Positions 25,554 through 34,320 are shown, counted from the stretch's first letter. The stretch: DNA of 36,509 nucleotides from Pirellula staleyi DSM 6068 (GCA_945870455.1 CAMBSL010000030.1:1-36509), one strand, 5' to 3'. Numbers and translations: made by a program. Notes: generated by a model from the sequence alone, not told the origin.

Positions 25554-26868
25554 TAACTTCCTTATATTCCTCGCTAATATCTCAATTTTGCTACTGTTTG
25601 CGGGCGTTGTCATTTCTTCTCTTTTGACTCCGAGGAAAATGCTTTCATTCAAGTTCACCTCGGTCTGTCTAGGCAGCTATTTCTATATATTTCTTAACTT
25701 TAACGCCCAGTCTCAGATGGGAGGTTATCTCGCAAGCACCGATCTGTTATTGTCGCTCGCTATCATATTATTCACCTACATTGCCATTGTGATTGCGCAG
25801 CCAAGTGTCAAATGCTTGAAGGTTGAAGGAACAGCATTCGAGTACGATTGGAACATGCTCTGGTACATCTCCATCGCGGTGGCAATAATTGGGTTCGCCG
25901 GCACTTATAGTTTCACGTCACAGTCCGAGCGAGACTGGAAAAATACATCTGCGTACTGGTACATGACGTTTCATGCCACGTATCCATCTATTGCATTGAT
26001 GCTTTGGGCGTCCCTAAAAACGCCTGGTAGTGAAGGTAGAATTAAATTGATACTCACAGGAGTCCTCGCTTTTGCTTGCCTCGTACCATTCATCATTACA
26101 GTACGACGCGGTCCAATGTTTCCCATGGCAATTGTTTTGTTGTTCACTCCTTCTCTTGCGTTGCGGAAATCACCCTCTAGGTTCATACTGCTGTCGGGAC
26201 TCGCCGCAACGGGCTTTTTAATGTTGCTTTTTGTCACGATTCGAGACTACAGCGTCTCCTCGGATCAACAATGGAGCAAGATATTCTCATTGAATGTGGC
26301 GGATACACTTTTAGATAAGGCTAAAAATGTTAACGACAATGAATTTATTTATCACTGCTATCTGGTTACGTCGTCGTACAGAAGCGGACTGTATCAGTAC
26401 GGTACCTCGTACCTGAACTTGGCAGTTTGCTGGATTCCTCGCCAAATATGGCCCGATAAGCCGGATATGACCGTTGGGTGGTTCGAATCACCGATGCAAG
26501 GAAACCGTGTATTTGAAGTCATAGGCAATTCTTTATCCGGAGGCGCAGCAGCAGGCGGAATTGCGAATGTTTTTTTGCAATTTGGCCTCCTAACACCCGT
26601 TTTCTTTTGGTGGATTGCGAGATCGTTTGAGAATCTCTACGTTAAATGTATCGCATTTGGCGATCCGCGGCATTGTCTGGTCTATGTGGGACTTTCAGCT
26701 GGCCTACATTGGTTTATAGCACAAGGAGTTGAAGCGGCATTCGTTCCATGTGTAGTCTACATCGTTATACCTCTGGTTCTTTTGAGGGTTGTCGCGAGAA
26801 GATCCGAAACCGTTTCTACTGGTCCTCCTTACAGGCACGTAGATTTTACGCGCGTAGGTACTCGGTGA
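25543..26868 (+). CDS. Wzy-type O-antigen/oligosaccharide repeat-unit polymerase
   Basis: A 441-residue, strongly hydrophobic protein with about 11-12 membrane helices and a large extracytoplasmic loop (about residues 240-325), the topology of Wzy polymerases, which join lipid-linked repeat units in the periplasm. Arg-rich loops with TVRRGPMFPMAI and VTIRDYSV resemble the O-antigen polymerase/EpsG-like type in which Arg residues contact the sugar chain. Primary sequence in this family is poorly conserved, so the call rests on topology, length and location between glycosyltransferases with a flippase upstream. It overlaps the previous gene by 11 bases. Confidence 0.75.
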   Translation: MIDSNFLIFLANISILLLFAGVVISSLLTPRKMLSFKFTSVCLGSYFYIFLNFNAQSQMGGYLASTDLLLSLAIILFTYIAIVIAQPSVKCLKVEGTAFEYDWNMLWYISIAVAIIGFAGTYSFTSQSERDWKNTSAYWYMTFHATYPSIALMLWASLKTPGSEGRIKLILTGVLAFACLVPFIITVRRGPMFPMAIVLLFTPSLALRKSPSRFILLSGLAATGFLMLLFVTIRDYSVSSDQQWSKIFSLNVADTLLDKAKNVNDNEFIYHCYLVTSSYRSGLYQYGTSYLNLAVCWIPRQIWPDKPDMTVGWFESPMQGNRVFEVIGNSLSGGAAAGGIANVFLQFGLLTPVFFWWIARSFENLYVKCIAFGDPRHCLVYVGLSAGLHWFIAQGVEAAFVPCVVYIVIPLVLLRVVARRSETVSTGPPYRHVDFTRVGTR

Positions 26869-26910
26869 TGGTTGGTAAAGTCGCATTGCGCAACTGAGTT
26901 GTAGCCTATT

Positions 26911-26940
26911 GAATAGTCAAAAGACTATTTTTAATTTTTT
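26911..26940 (+). terminator. Intrinsic terminator after the polymerase gene
   Basis: AATAGTC (26912-26918), loop AAAA, GACTATT (26923-26929), extended by a G-T pair and followed by TTTAATTTTTT (26930-26940). The 7-bp stem is perfect but has only two G-C pairs. The T-tract runs straight into the next gene's start region, so downstream genes would rely on readthrough or another promoter. Confidence 0.5.
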
Positions 26941-26946
26941 GTGAAA

Positions 26947-28131
26947 ATGGCAGTCGAACAGTCGAACATGTCTTCTTCTAGTCTTCGCGTCTTGACGCTT
27001 TGCTCATCCCTTTCGAATGCCGCGGGCGGTATTTTCGGTGTCCAAAAGTCTCTCGCCAAGTACTGTCAAAGTTCGGGTATTGAAGTTATTGCCGCCGGAG
27101 TTGAGGACTCGCGGTGGAGTTCTGATCGACACGAATGGCAGGGTATTGACGCAAACGTTTTCCCAGGTTGTTTTCCCAGGTTTTACCGAAGATCGACTGA
27201 GCTCGCCCATTTCGCAGACGAGAAGGGTCCGGCGATCGATTTGGTTCACTTGCACGGTCTATGGCACTATCCTTCATTTCTGACTCGTCGGCTTCAGACG
27301 AAATTCAAAAAACCGTCGATTGTTTCTCCCCACGGGATGTTAGAAGGGTGGGCTCTCCAAAATAGTTCATGGAAAAAAAGATTAGTACTTCGGCTTTTCG
27401 AACGCAAAATGCTCGAAACAGCTACATGCATTCATGCACTCAATGAAAATGAACTAGATGATATAAGGAAACTTGGACTGAGAAACCCTGTTTGCATACT
27501 ACCAAATGGAGTTGAAAATCGAATTTCATGTTTACCGCTTCTGAAAAAGTATGAAGTTATATTTATTGGACGCCTGCACCCCAAGAAAGGTCTGGTCAAT
27601 CTTATCAAAGCTTGGAGTAAGATGCCGGAAGAGATCCTGAAGGTTTGGCATCTAAGGATTATCGGATGGGATGACGGAGGGCACGAACGAGAACTGGAAA
27701 CCCTGGTTCGGTCAATGTCACTCGAAGGATCTGTTTCCATGAATGGTTCTTTGTTCGGTGCAGAAAAGCAGAAAGTTCTGGATGAAGCTCGGCTTTTCAT
27801 TTTACCCTCTAAAAGTGAAGGCTTACCAATTGCCGTTCTAGAAGCCTGGGAGTCAGGACTTCCTGTCATGATGACTCCACATTGCAATCTAGATATTGGC
27901 TTCCAAAATGGATGCGCAATCCAGGTCGACACAACCGTAGATTCAATCGTGGAAGGGCTTCTGAAATTCTTTGACCAAACGGACAGCGAATCGGCCGAAA
28001 TGGGACGAAAAGGAAAGCGACTCGTTGCCGATAGTTTTACTTGGCCAAAAGTTGCGGAACAGCTTTTGTCGGTCTATCAATGGATCGTTCGAGGTGACTG
28101 CCGACCAAGTTGTGTTCACCTCGATGCGTGA
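26947..28131 (+). CDS. Family 4 glycosyltransferase
   Basis: A GT-B glycosyltransferase of 394 residues from the ATG at 26947; a GTG at 26941 and an ATG at 26968 are alternatives. N-domain: LRVLTLCSSLSNAAGGIFGV, then VHLHGLWHYPSFLTRR and SPHGMLEGWAL, typical of GT4 enzymes of exopolysaccharide loci. C-domain: VIFIGRLHPKKGLVNLIKAW and the EX7E stretch SEGLPIAVLEAWESGLPVM. The start follows a terminator-like hairpin at once and shows no Shine-Dalgarno sequence. The 117 bases after the stop are very A+T-rich; nothing else was seen there. Confidence 0.9.
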   Translation: MAVEQSNMSSSSLRVLTLCSSLSNAAGGIFGVQKSLAKYCQSSGIEVIAAGVEDSRWSSDRHEWQGIDANVFPGCFPRFYRRSTELAHFADEKGPAIDLVHLHGLWHYPSFLTRRLQTKFKKPSIVSPHGMLEGWALQNSSWKKRLVLRLFERKMLETATCIHALNENELDDIRKLGLRNPVCILPNGVENRISCLPLLKKYEVIFIGRLHPKKGLVNLIKAWSKMPEEILKVWHLRIIGWDDGGHERELETLVRSMSLEGSVSMNGSLFGAEKQKVLDEARLFILPSKSEGLPIAVLEAWESGLPVMMTPHCNLDIGFQNGCAIQVDTTVDSIVEGLLKFFDQTDSESAEMGRKGKRLVADSFTWPKVAEQLLSVYQWIVRGDCRPSCVHLDA

Positions 28132-28248
28132 GAAAAAACAAGGTTTGTTACGAGTTGCCTTTTATGGTCATCAAATCAATTCTTTATTGATAAAATTGTT
28201 TTTGACTACCTTTCGTTTAATGCATCGCTAGCTGCGCGAAGAAGCACT

Positions 28249-28827
28249 TTGGCAAATTACATTAACCTGCGACGTTTCAGCAATCTAGGCTTCGATCGAG
28301 GCGTATCCAAAGTTTGCGAAGGATGCTGGATTTTTGTTAGGGCTGCTGTATTTATGCACTCTATTCCGCTTCCGTCGCGTTGGAAGGCATGGATCCTGAG
28401 GGCATTTGGAGCAAAAATCGGTGCTAGAGTTGTAATTCGATCCCGCGTTCATATCACTATGCCCTGGAGGCTTGAACTAGGTGACGATGTCTGGATTGGG
28501 GATGACGTAATGATTCTGTCCCTGGATAGAGTCACAATCGCTTCCAATTGCTGCCTCTCTCAACGGTCGTTTTTATGTACCGGATCGCATGATTTTTCAA
28601 GTGAGATGTTCTCGCTGATTACGAAACCAATCGTGATTGAAGAAAGTTGCTGGGTTGGAGCCCAAAGTTTTATTGGACCAGGAGTAACGATCAAAATGGG
28701 TAGTCGAACCCTGGCGGGTGCTGTTGTCATCCGAAATGTTGAACAAGGAACGGCCGTGGCAGGTGTGCCTGCCAAACCAATCCCTGTGCGGAGTGCAACC
28801 GACGTTAGGTCAAACATTTCGCGATGA
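28249..28827 (+). CDS. WcaF-like left-handed beta-helix acetyltransferase
   Basis: A 192-residue member of the hexapeptide-repeat acyltransferases, close to the colanic acid WcaF type. Order of features: N-terminal helix region ending LRAFGAKIGARVVIRSRVHI, hexapeptide strands LELGDDVWIGDDVMI, the catalytic His in CTGSHDFSS, then IVIEESCWVGAQSFIGPGVTI and VAGVPAKPI. It transfers acetyl from acetyl-CoA to a sugar hydroxyl. The only canonical start in place is TTG at 28249, preceded by GAAGAAG (28238-28244). The frame is open upstream to the previous stop without a start codon. It likely adds a second acyl decoration besides the acyltransferase-3 protein. Confidence 0.9.
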   Translation: MANYINLRRFSNLGFDRGVSKVCEGCWIFVRAAVFMHSIPLPSRWKAWILRAFGAKIGARVVIRSRVHITMPWRLELGDDVWIGDDVMILSLDRVTIASNCCLSQRSFLCTGSHDFSSEMFSLITKPIVIEESCWVGAQSFIGPGVTIKMGSRTLAGAVVIRNVEQGTAVAGVPAKPIPVRSATDVRSNISR

Positions 28828-28849
28828 ACCATTACATCTTTCTTGCCAC

Positions 28850-30499
28850 TTGCAAACTTGGACGAAGTCCAACTTGATAAGGTTGAATCGCTGGGATTGG
28901 TATGCAATTGTCTTGCCAATGATTGCTCTTGCACCATTGCTTTTTTCCCAGGCAATTTATCTCTGGTCGCGCGAGCATATGCAGTTCTTCCCGCTCGCAA
29001 TCTGTGCCTCGTGCAGTTTCTTTTACCGGGAAGGACAATCAAAAGCGTTACTTTCGCTTGTTCGCGTCAGGCTATCTTGGATTCTTTCTGGAATGGCAAC
29101 CCTATTGTGCTTGATTGCCCTAGTCCTATACAGCCCATGGATGGCGCATGCAGCAAGCGTATTGTTGTGTGTCAGTTGGGCGTTTGGTAGGTTCGGAAAT
29201 CTAACTCCCTTGAGGATTTGTGGCATTTGTGGCCTTCTCGCCGTGACTATTCCACTGCCTCTCGAAATGGATCGAACACTTGTTCAGGTCCTACAAGGTC
29301 TATCGGCAGACATTTCTAGCCGTTTGATGGACTTAGCGGGAATTCTGCATTTCCCAAAAGGTAACATCATTGAGGTTGCCGCGAAACCACTTTTCGTCGA
29401 GGAAGCCTGCAGTGGAGTCGATAGCCAATATGCATTAATGGCTGTCGCGGGAATCCTGCTGCTAATTGGTCGAGCTGGACTTTTGGTAAGTTTGATCACC
29501 ATTGTCACAGTACCGCTTTGGGCGATTTTAGGGAATCTGTTGCGAATCTACTCGATTGTTTTCGGTCTCGAGTTCTTGAACGTTGATTTAACGTCCGGGA
29601 CTATCCATACAATTCTGGGTTTCATAACTTTCTCTCTAGCTGCATTTGCACACTGGAGTTCCGTTCAGTTGCTGAACTATTTCGTTTGTCTTTTTTCGAA
29701 CTTTGACCTCAACGCGAAAGGTCGTTCAGACAATCAACACTCAAGTATGACTGTTTTCAAAAGCCTTTTCGCGGTGCCTTTCGTTTTGTTGCTTTTTTTT
29801 CCTTTTTGTATCGCCGGTTTATTGGAGTTCTCGCCTCGATCCTCAAATCCGCCTTTTTTCTCGTCACAATTAGCGAACATTTTTCCAAAAGAGGGGGACG
29901 TCCCTAATCAATTGCTAGGAAGCGAGCAAATTGGATTCACCACAATGACTCGCGTTTCCAATAATAATTTGGGGCAATACTCTCGAATATGGCAATATTC
30001 GAGGGAGAATGCGGACCACGTTGTATCACTCGACTTTCCGTTTCGCGGTTGGCATCCACTTTGGATGTGCTACCAAACGACCGGTTGGAAAGAGCAACAA
30101 CGAATTCGCGTGAAGACGTCAGCGGACGACGCACCGATCCAATGGGCATTTTATGAATCTCGACTGCAAAACATGAGTGGCGAACACGCCGTGTTGCATT
30201 TCTCGTTGTTCGATGGGAATGGCGCACCTTATGATTCCGAAACCGCAATGGAGAAAAACGACGCTCGGTCGCGAATTTCAAAAAACTTGATATCGGTAAT
30301 GTCAAGACAAATTCGGTCACTCAAGAACCCAATCGAACCCGTCACATTCCAATTTCAGCTACTGACGCTAAGTGATTCGCCAATTCCAACGGAGCAAATC
30401 ATTGGTTATCGAAAAATGTTCTTGAAACTTAGAGAAATGGTACACAAAAAATCACTGCCAGCACTGGAAGTCGTTCGACGCGAAACTCTTGGCCTGTGA
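28850..30499 (+). CDS. Exosortase with C-terminal EpsI-like region (XrtU-like)
   Basis: A multi-pass membrane transpeptidase-like protein of the exosortase/archaeosortase family. Catalytic elements are in order: Cys187 in VEEACSGVDSQ, Arg232 in GNLLRIYSIV and His253 in GTIHTILGFITF (numbered from 28850). After about eight helices it continues with a last membrane segment (near 29760-29830) and a roughly 200-residue extracytoplasmic part containing FRGWHPLWMCYQTTGW, which resembles the EpsI protein often fused to or adjacent to exosortases. Exosortases process C-terminal PEP-CTERM-type signals; none is encoded here. It is probably the planctomycete XrtU type. The frame is open back to 28718 within the acetyltransferase gene; TTG at 28850, 28874 or 28883 avoid the overlap, so the start is uncertain. 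Confidence 0.87.
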   Translation: MQTWTKSNLIRLNRWDWYAIVLPMIALAPLLFSQAIYLWSREHMQFFPLAICASCSFFYREGQSKALLSLVRVRLSWILSGMATLLCLIALVLYSPWMAHAASVLLCVSWAFGRFGNLTPLRICGICGLLAVTIPLPLEMDRTLVQVLQGLSADISSRLMDLAGILHFPKGNIIEVAAKPLFVEEACSGVDSQYALMAVAGILLLIGRAGLLVSLITIVTVPLWAILGNLLRIYSIVFGLEFLNVDLTSGTIHTILGFITFSLAAFAHWSSVQLLNYFVCLFSNFDLNAKGRSDNQHSSMTVFKSLFAVPFVLLLFFPFCIAGLLEFSPRSSNPPFFSSQLANIFPKEGDVPNQLLGSEQIGFTTMTRVSNNNLGQYSRIWQYSRENADHVVSLDFPFRGWHPLWMCYQTTGWKEQQRIRVKTSADDAPIQWAFYESRLQNMSGEHAVLHFSLFDGNGAPYDSETAMEKNDARSRISKNLISVMSRQIRSLKNPIEPVTFQFQLLTLSDSPIPTEQIIGYRKMFLKLREMVHKKSLPALEVVRRETLGL

Positions 30500-30572
30500 T
30501 TAAATTGTTTACTTTTGATTTGAGTCTAAACGGAACGTCCCAAAACTGGAAAACCGTTAAAAGGGTTTGCTT

Positions 30573-32543
30573 ATGATGAAACATTTAGCGATCCATTTCG
30601 CACGTTTTGGTCCCTATCATATTGCTAGGTTACGATCCGCAGCAGTTGCCTGTCGGGCTCTTGGGTGGAACGTTTTCGGATTGGAGATTGCAAGCAGCGA
30701 CCTTACCTACGCTTGGGATAAATTAGATCACCACCAATTCGATCCAAACGGCAGCCCATCCGTTGCGACAATTTTTCCGGGCAAAGCATATGAATCCATT
30801 TCGGAACGCGAATTATGTCGCGGCGTACGTGAAACGCTGAATCGACTTAAGCCAGACGCCGTAGCGATTGCCGGTTGGAGATCGGCCGATGCACGGGAAA
30901 GCCTGAAATGGTGTAAGAAAAACGGTGCTATCGCTATTTTAATGAGTGAGACTCGCGAGGCGGACGGTCTGAGAGTTTGGTGGAAAGAAACGTGGAAGTC
31001 ATCCATAGTTTGTCAGTTTGACGCCGCCCTCGTCGGTGGGGCATCGCATCGTGATTATCTTACGATTCTTGGTATGCCAAAGGAATTTATCGAATTCGGT
31101 TACGATATTGTTGATAACGACTACTTCGCGTCGCAGTCTGCAAATGATCGTGTAATCCAAGATGTGAACTTGTATTTTCTGGCATCAAATCGATTTATAC
31201 CACGAAAGAATTTGAGAAGATTAGTTGATGCGTATCGAGAATATGTTACCCATAATCAAACAACTTATAAAGAGTCGGTAAGAGCCTGGGATCTTTGTTT
31301 GCTAGGTGATGGTAAGCTGAAGAGATCACTGATGGACCATTGCCGCTCTAGTAAGCTAAATGTCTCTGAATCTGCCCCATGGGAAGGTATGTCATCGTTG
31401 CAAAAGGACTCGACGGTCTTCTTCCCAGGATTTCGGCAAATTGAAGAATTACCAAGATTTGCTGCCCACGCGGGTTGCTTCGTTCATCCGGCCATTTCTG
31501 AGCCTTGGGGACTTGTAATCAATGAAGCGATGGCATGTGGTCTGCCAATTATATCCAGTAACAATGTGGGTGCAGCAGAAGAACTAGTTGACCACGGCGA
31601 AAATGGTTTCGTGTTTCCACCATTGCAAACATCTGATCTTGCCCGGCGACTAGTTCAGGTTGCCGATCCAAGCTTTTCGCGATTGGATTTTGGAGATGCG
31701 AGTCGGCGAATTCTAAATGAGCGTGTTCCAACCGAAGCTTTTGGAAATGGAATGGCAAGGATTTTAGAAAAAACACTTTGCATTTCACCGATGCTTGTGC
31801 GGAAGAAAATTGAGATTAGTAAAAAACGATTCTTATTCAAGAAGGCGGCCTCTTTTTTCCTTCCGAATGATTATAAGGGTAGGATGACTCATATTCTTGG
31901 CACGCACGGTCCAACTTTTATAAAACGCGCGGCAGAGAATATTTTCGACGTTCCAATACCGGGCTGTATTCGGGATCCGGCCCGACCCTTGTTCATTCAC
32001 ATCCCGAAAAACGCGGGGACGAATATATCAAAGCAAATCTATGGTCGTTACATTGGACACAGGACTGCCGCATGGTATCTTGCTGCGGATGAGCAAATGT
32101 TCATGAACAAGGCTTCCTTTGCACTTTGCCGCGATCCGTATGATCGATTCATTTCTGCGTTCAATTTCGTCTTTACTGGTGGAACCCAAGATGTTTCAGG
32201 ATCTCAGAAAGCACGTAGGCATTTACGTTGCTTTCCTTCGATATTGGAATTTGCAGAACATTACGCATCTCTACCGGTCGAGAAGATTGAAGCCGTGGAC
32301 CCTTGTTTTCATTGCCAGACCCGCTATGTCTTAGGTGACAATCAAGGACAGCTTGTCGATAAAGTATTCCACCTTGAGAATGTTGCTGGGACGTCGTTCC
32401 CGTTTGCAGGGATCGAGATAGATCTGACTGAGAAATCGAACACCAGCAAACAGACTCAAATGGCATTCGATGAAAGGAGACTTCGTTCGCTTGTCAATTC
32501 AATCTATCAATTCGATTATGATTTCTTTGGCTACGCATATTAA
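30573..32543 (+). CDS. Fusion protein: GT4 glycosyltransferase plus sulfotransferase
   Basis: A 656-residue two-domain protein. Residues 1 to about 400 form a GT4 enzyme: N-terminal KHLAIHFARFGPYHIARL, then NLYFLASNRFIPRKNLRRLV, and the EX7E motif SEPWGLVINEAMACGLPII followed by ELVDHGENGFVF. A basic linker (about 405-470) leads to a sulfotransferase domain: PLFIHIPKNAGTNISKQIYG (near 470-488) is the 5'-phosphosulfate loop, and ALCRDPYDRFISAFNFVF (near 516-533) the 3'-phosphate motif, both as in Sulfotransfer_2 enzymes that use PAPS. The frame is continuous, with no stop between domains. It starts at ATG 30573 with AAAAGGG seven bases upstream. Probable role: adding a sugar and sulfating it or a neighbour, in the cytoplasm before export. 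Confidence 0.9.
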   Translation: MMKHLAIHFARFGPYHIARLRSAAVACRALGWNVFGLEIASSDLTYAWDKLDHHQFDPNGSPSVATIFPGKAYESISERELCRGVRETLNRLKPDAVAIAGWRSADARESLKWCKKNGAIAILMSETREADGLRVWWKETWKSSIVCQFDAALVGGASHRDYLTILGMPKEFIEFGYDIVDNDYFASQSANDRVIQDVNLYFLASNRFIPRKNLRRLVDAYREYVTHNQTTYKESVRAWDLCLLGDGKLKRSLMDHCRSSKLNVSESAPWEGMSSLQKDSTVFFPGFRQIEELPRFAAHAGCFVHPAISEPWGLVINEAMACGLPIISSNNVGAAEELVDHGENGFVFPPLQTSDLARRLVQVADPSFSRLDFGDASRRILNERVPTEAFGNGMARILEKTLCISPMLVRKKIEISKKRFLFKKAASFFLPNDYKGRMTHILGTHGPTFIKRAAENIFDVPIPGCIRDPARPLFIHIPKNAGTNISKQIYGRYIGHRTAAWYLAADEQMFMNKASFALCRDPYDRFISAFNFVFTGGTQDVSGSQKARRHLRCFPSILEFAEHYASLPVEKIEAVDPCFHCQTRYVLGDNQGQLVDKVFHLENVAGTSFPFAGIEIDLTEKSNTSKQTQMAFDERRLRSLVNSIYQFDYDFFGYAY

Positions 32544-32653
32544 CCTCATGGAAGAGAACTGATTTCCGCCTCCCTGTTGGGTGCGTTGGCATTTCTCCGT
32601 TGCGGCTTAGGAAAAGCTAGATTGCACACGAGTTAAGTTCCTCTGTATTTCAA

Positions 32654-34261
32654 ATGAATGATGATGGAATAATGCCGAATGATTTGCGACCCTCCAAAAG
32701 CGATTATCTTCGATGGAGCATTCCCTCTATAGTTTTGGCTGTCGTGTCTATGCTTCTTATCGGATACAGCACGCTCGTTGTTGAACCGCGAATACAAGAG
32801 CATTATGAACAGATGCGAGACCAAAATTTTGCAACTCTCGACATTTCGCTCAACGACCTGCCCGTTCGTAATTCTCTTCGGACGGTACAGGAAAATTTGA
32901 GACATGAGCGGCTACTTGTAGAAACCTCCCTTTGCCTACGACGATTGATTTTTTGGAATCCAGAGAATGATTGCTTTCGTTTTCAGTCAGCAATCATTTC
33001 AATTTCCAAAGCAGAATACTATTTGAATTTGGCTTATGAAATACTCTCCACGGAACCCCAGAGTCATCAAATCGGGATGATGACGGGAAAATCCCAAGCG
33101 GAAATGCGAAATGCGCTCGATGCGATGCGCAAAGTTCTCAAGATGAATGGGGCTTTCGCTGCTCGGGCAAATCTATGGATAGCTAGGCAACAATTGGATG
33201 ATGATCTCGACATGCCTTTTGCGGACTTGGCCGCCATCGAACAAAGCGTTAGATCCCTCGTAGCGGACGCATCCGTGCATGCGATTGCTAAACGGTCGCT
33301 TGGTCAAATTCTAGTTGAAAAATCGCTGCGTGTTTCTGTTGATTTAGATGCCGAGGACAGGTTGTTATTGCTGACGGAAGCGGACGAGTGCTTTCGAGCC
33401 GAGCCGCCTTCTGTTCTTCGTGACATCGCTTGGGCTGCAGAAGCCAAAATCGCAGTAGACCCTGTTTTTGGACAAGAAGTCGCCTGGAAAGCATCTCAAA
33501 ATTTTTGGAACTCCCCTGAATCGGATTCGTATTTACCCGAAACAATTGCTGCGGGCTTTGATTGTCTCGTGATGGCAGGCAGCATCAAAGAAGCGCAGAG
33601 TTTTTTGATCAAACGACTTCAAAATGGTGCGACATTCGAGCAACTAACGTTGAGGAAAAAATTGGCGGCGGTTTGCCTTCGATCGATCGTCTCCAATGTT
33701 CTTTTCCCCAAGCCAACAAGCGCCCCCAACGACAGTCGCAATAGTATGCTGTTCGCGATGGCTGTGCAGTTGTACCCTGAGTCACCGGAGCTATTGACGC
33801 TGTTGGAGAAAACGGCCAATACGAGCGATGACCATTGGTTGGTCGGATTCCGTAAAGAAATTGTGAACGGTGAGGATGCTGGACTGAAGCAATTGATGAG
33901 CGTTATTGATGACTTTTCTAACAGCAGAACAGCGACTGCTTTAAAGTCATTTGGGAAGTTGACTCACGTTTCGCCCGCATACGGCGTCGTTGCGTCGAAG
34001 TTTGCATTAAGGCGTTGCGAGATTCAATCCTCGCCTATTGAACCACTGATTGAATTGCTTCGGGAGATCAACCGCTCATCACCAGAAATCTTCGTGGTTT
34101 GGCAGGACCGCGCAACGCTACATCTGAAATTGAAACAGATCGAGGAAGCGATCGAGTGCTTAGAGTATTTGAAGCAGAAAATGCCGGACAACGAGGATGT
34201 GATTGAGTCGATCGAAGCGATTGGCAAGAGTCGACTGGGGCCGAATAGTAGCGAACCTTAA
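32654..34261 (+). CDS. Membrane-anchored helical-repeat (TPR-like) protein of unknown function
   Basis: A 535-residue protein that I do not recognise. One membrane segment near the N-terminus (about residues 24-46) is followed by a long, mostly helical, probably periplasmic region. Repeated helix pairs occur throughout, and the C-terminus (about 455-525) has a clear TPR-like stretch with DRATLHLKLKQIEEAIECLE. Such proteins often act as scaffolds; in polysaccharide loci they can help polymerase or exosortase systems, but no such role is shown here. It lies between the sulfotransferase fusion and the last glycosyltransferase. The ATG at 32654 has no obvious ribosome-binding site; ATG 32672 is an alternative. 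The 110 bases upstream show nothing convincing. Confidence 0.7.
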   Translation: MNDDGIMPNDLRPSKSDYLRWSIPSIVLAVVSMLLIGYSTLVVEPRIQEHYEQMRDQNFATLDISLNDLPVRNSLRTVQENLRHERLLVETSLCLRRLIFWNPENDCFRFQSAIISISKAEYYLNLAYEILSTEPQSHQIGMMTGKSQAEMRNALDAMRKVLKMNGAFAARANLWIARQQLDDDLDMPFADLAAIEQSVRSLVADASVHAIAKRSLGQILVEKSLRVSVDLDAEDRLLLLTEADECFRAEPPSVLRDIAWAAEAKIAVDPVFGQEVAWKASQNFWNSPESDSYLPETIAAGFDCLVMAGSIKEAQSFLIKRLQNGATFEQLTLRKKLAAVCLRSIVSNVLFPKPTSAPNDSRNSMLFAMAVQLYPESPELLTLLEKTANTSDDHWLVGFRKEIVNGEDAGLKQLMSVIDDFSNSRTATALKSFGKLTHVSPAYGVVASKFALRRCEIQSSPIEPLIELLREINRSSPEIFVVWQDRATLHLKLKQIEEAIECLEYLKQKMPDNEDVIESIEAIGKSRLGPNSSEP

Positions 34262-34302
34262 CACGTGACGGCCGAGAATGGCAGTACTCCTTGCAACTCA
34301 TA

Positions 34303-34320
34303 CCTAACACCTAACACCTT
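34303..34320. repeat. Heptamer tandem repeat at a gene junction
   Basis: CCTAACA is repeated at 34303-34309 and 34310-34316, then CCTT. The heptamer CCTAACA resembles the first half of the 14-bp unit at 12131 (CCTACTT), and both lie right in front of a gene in this locus. Confidence 0.7.

Noticed and set aside
28132-28248. Open frame between a glycosyltransferase stop and the acetyltransferase start, suggesting a gene fusion broken by a stop
   Set aside because: The stretch is very A+T-rich, lacks start codons and matches neither protein family; the acetyltransferase N-terminus is complete from 28249.
28718-28849. N-terminal extension of the exosortase frame over the acetyltransferase gene
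   Set aside because: It would overlap the conserved end of the acetyltransferase by 110 bases, and the residues are not like an exosortase N-terminus. A downstream TTG is more likely.
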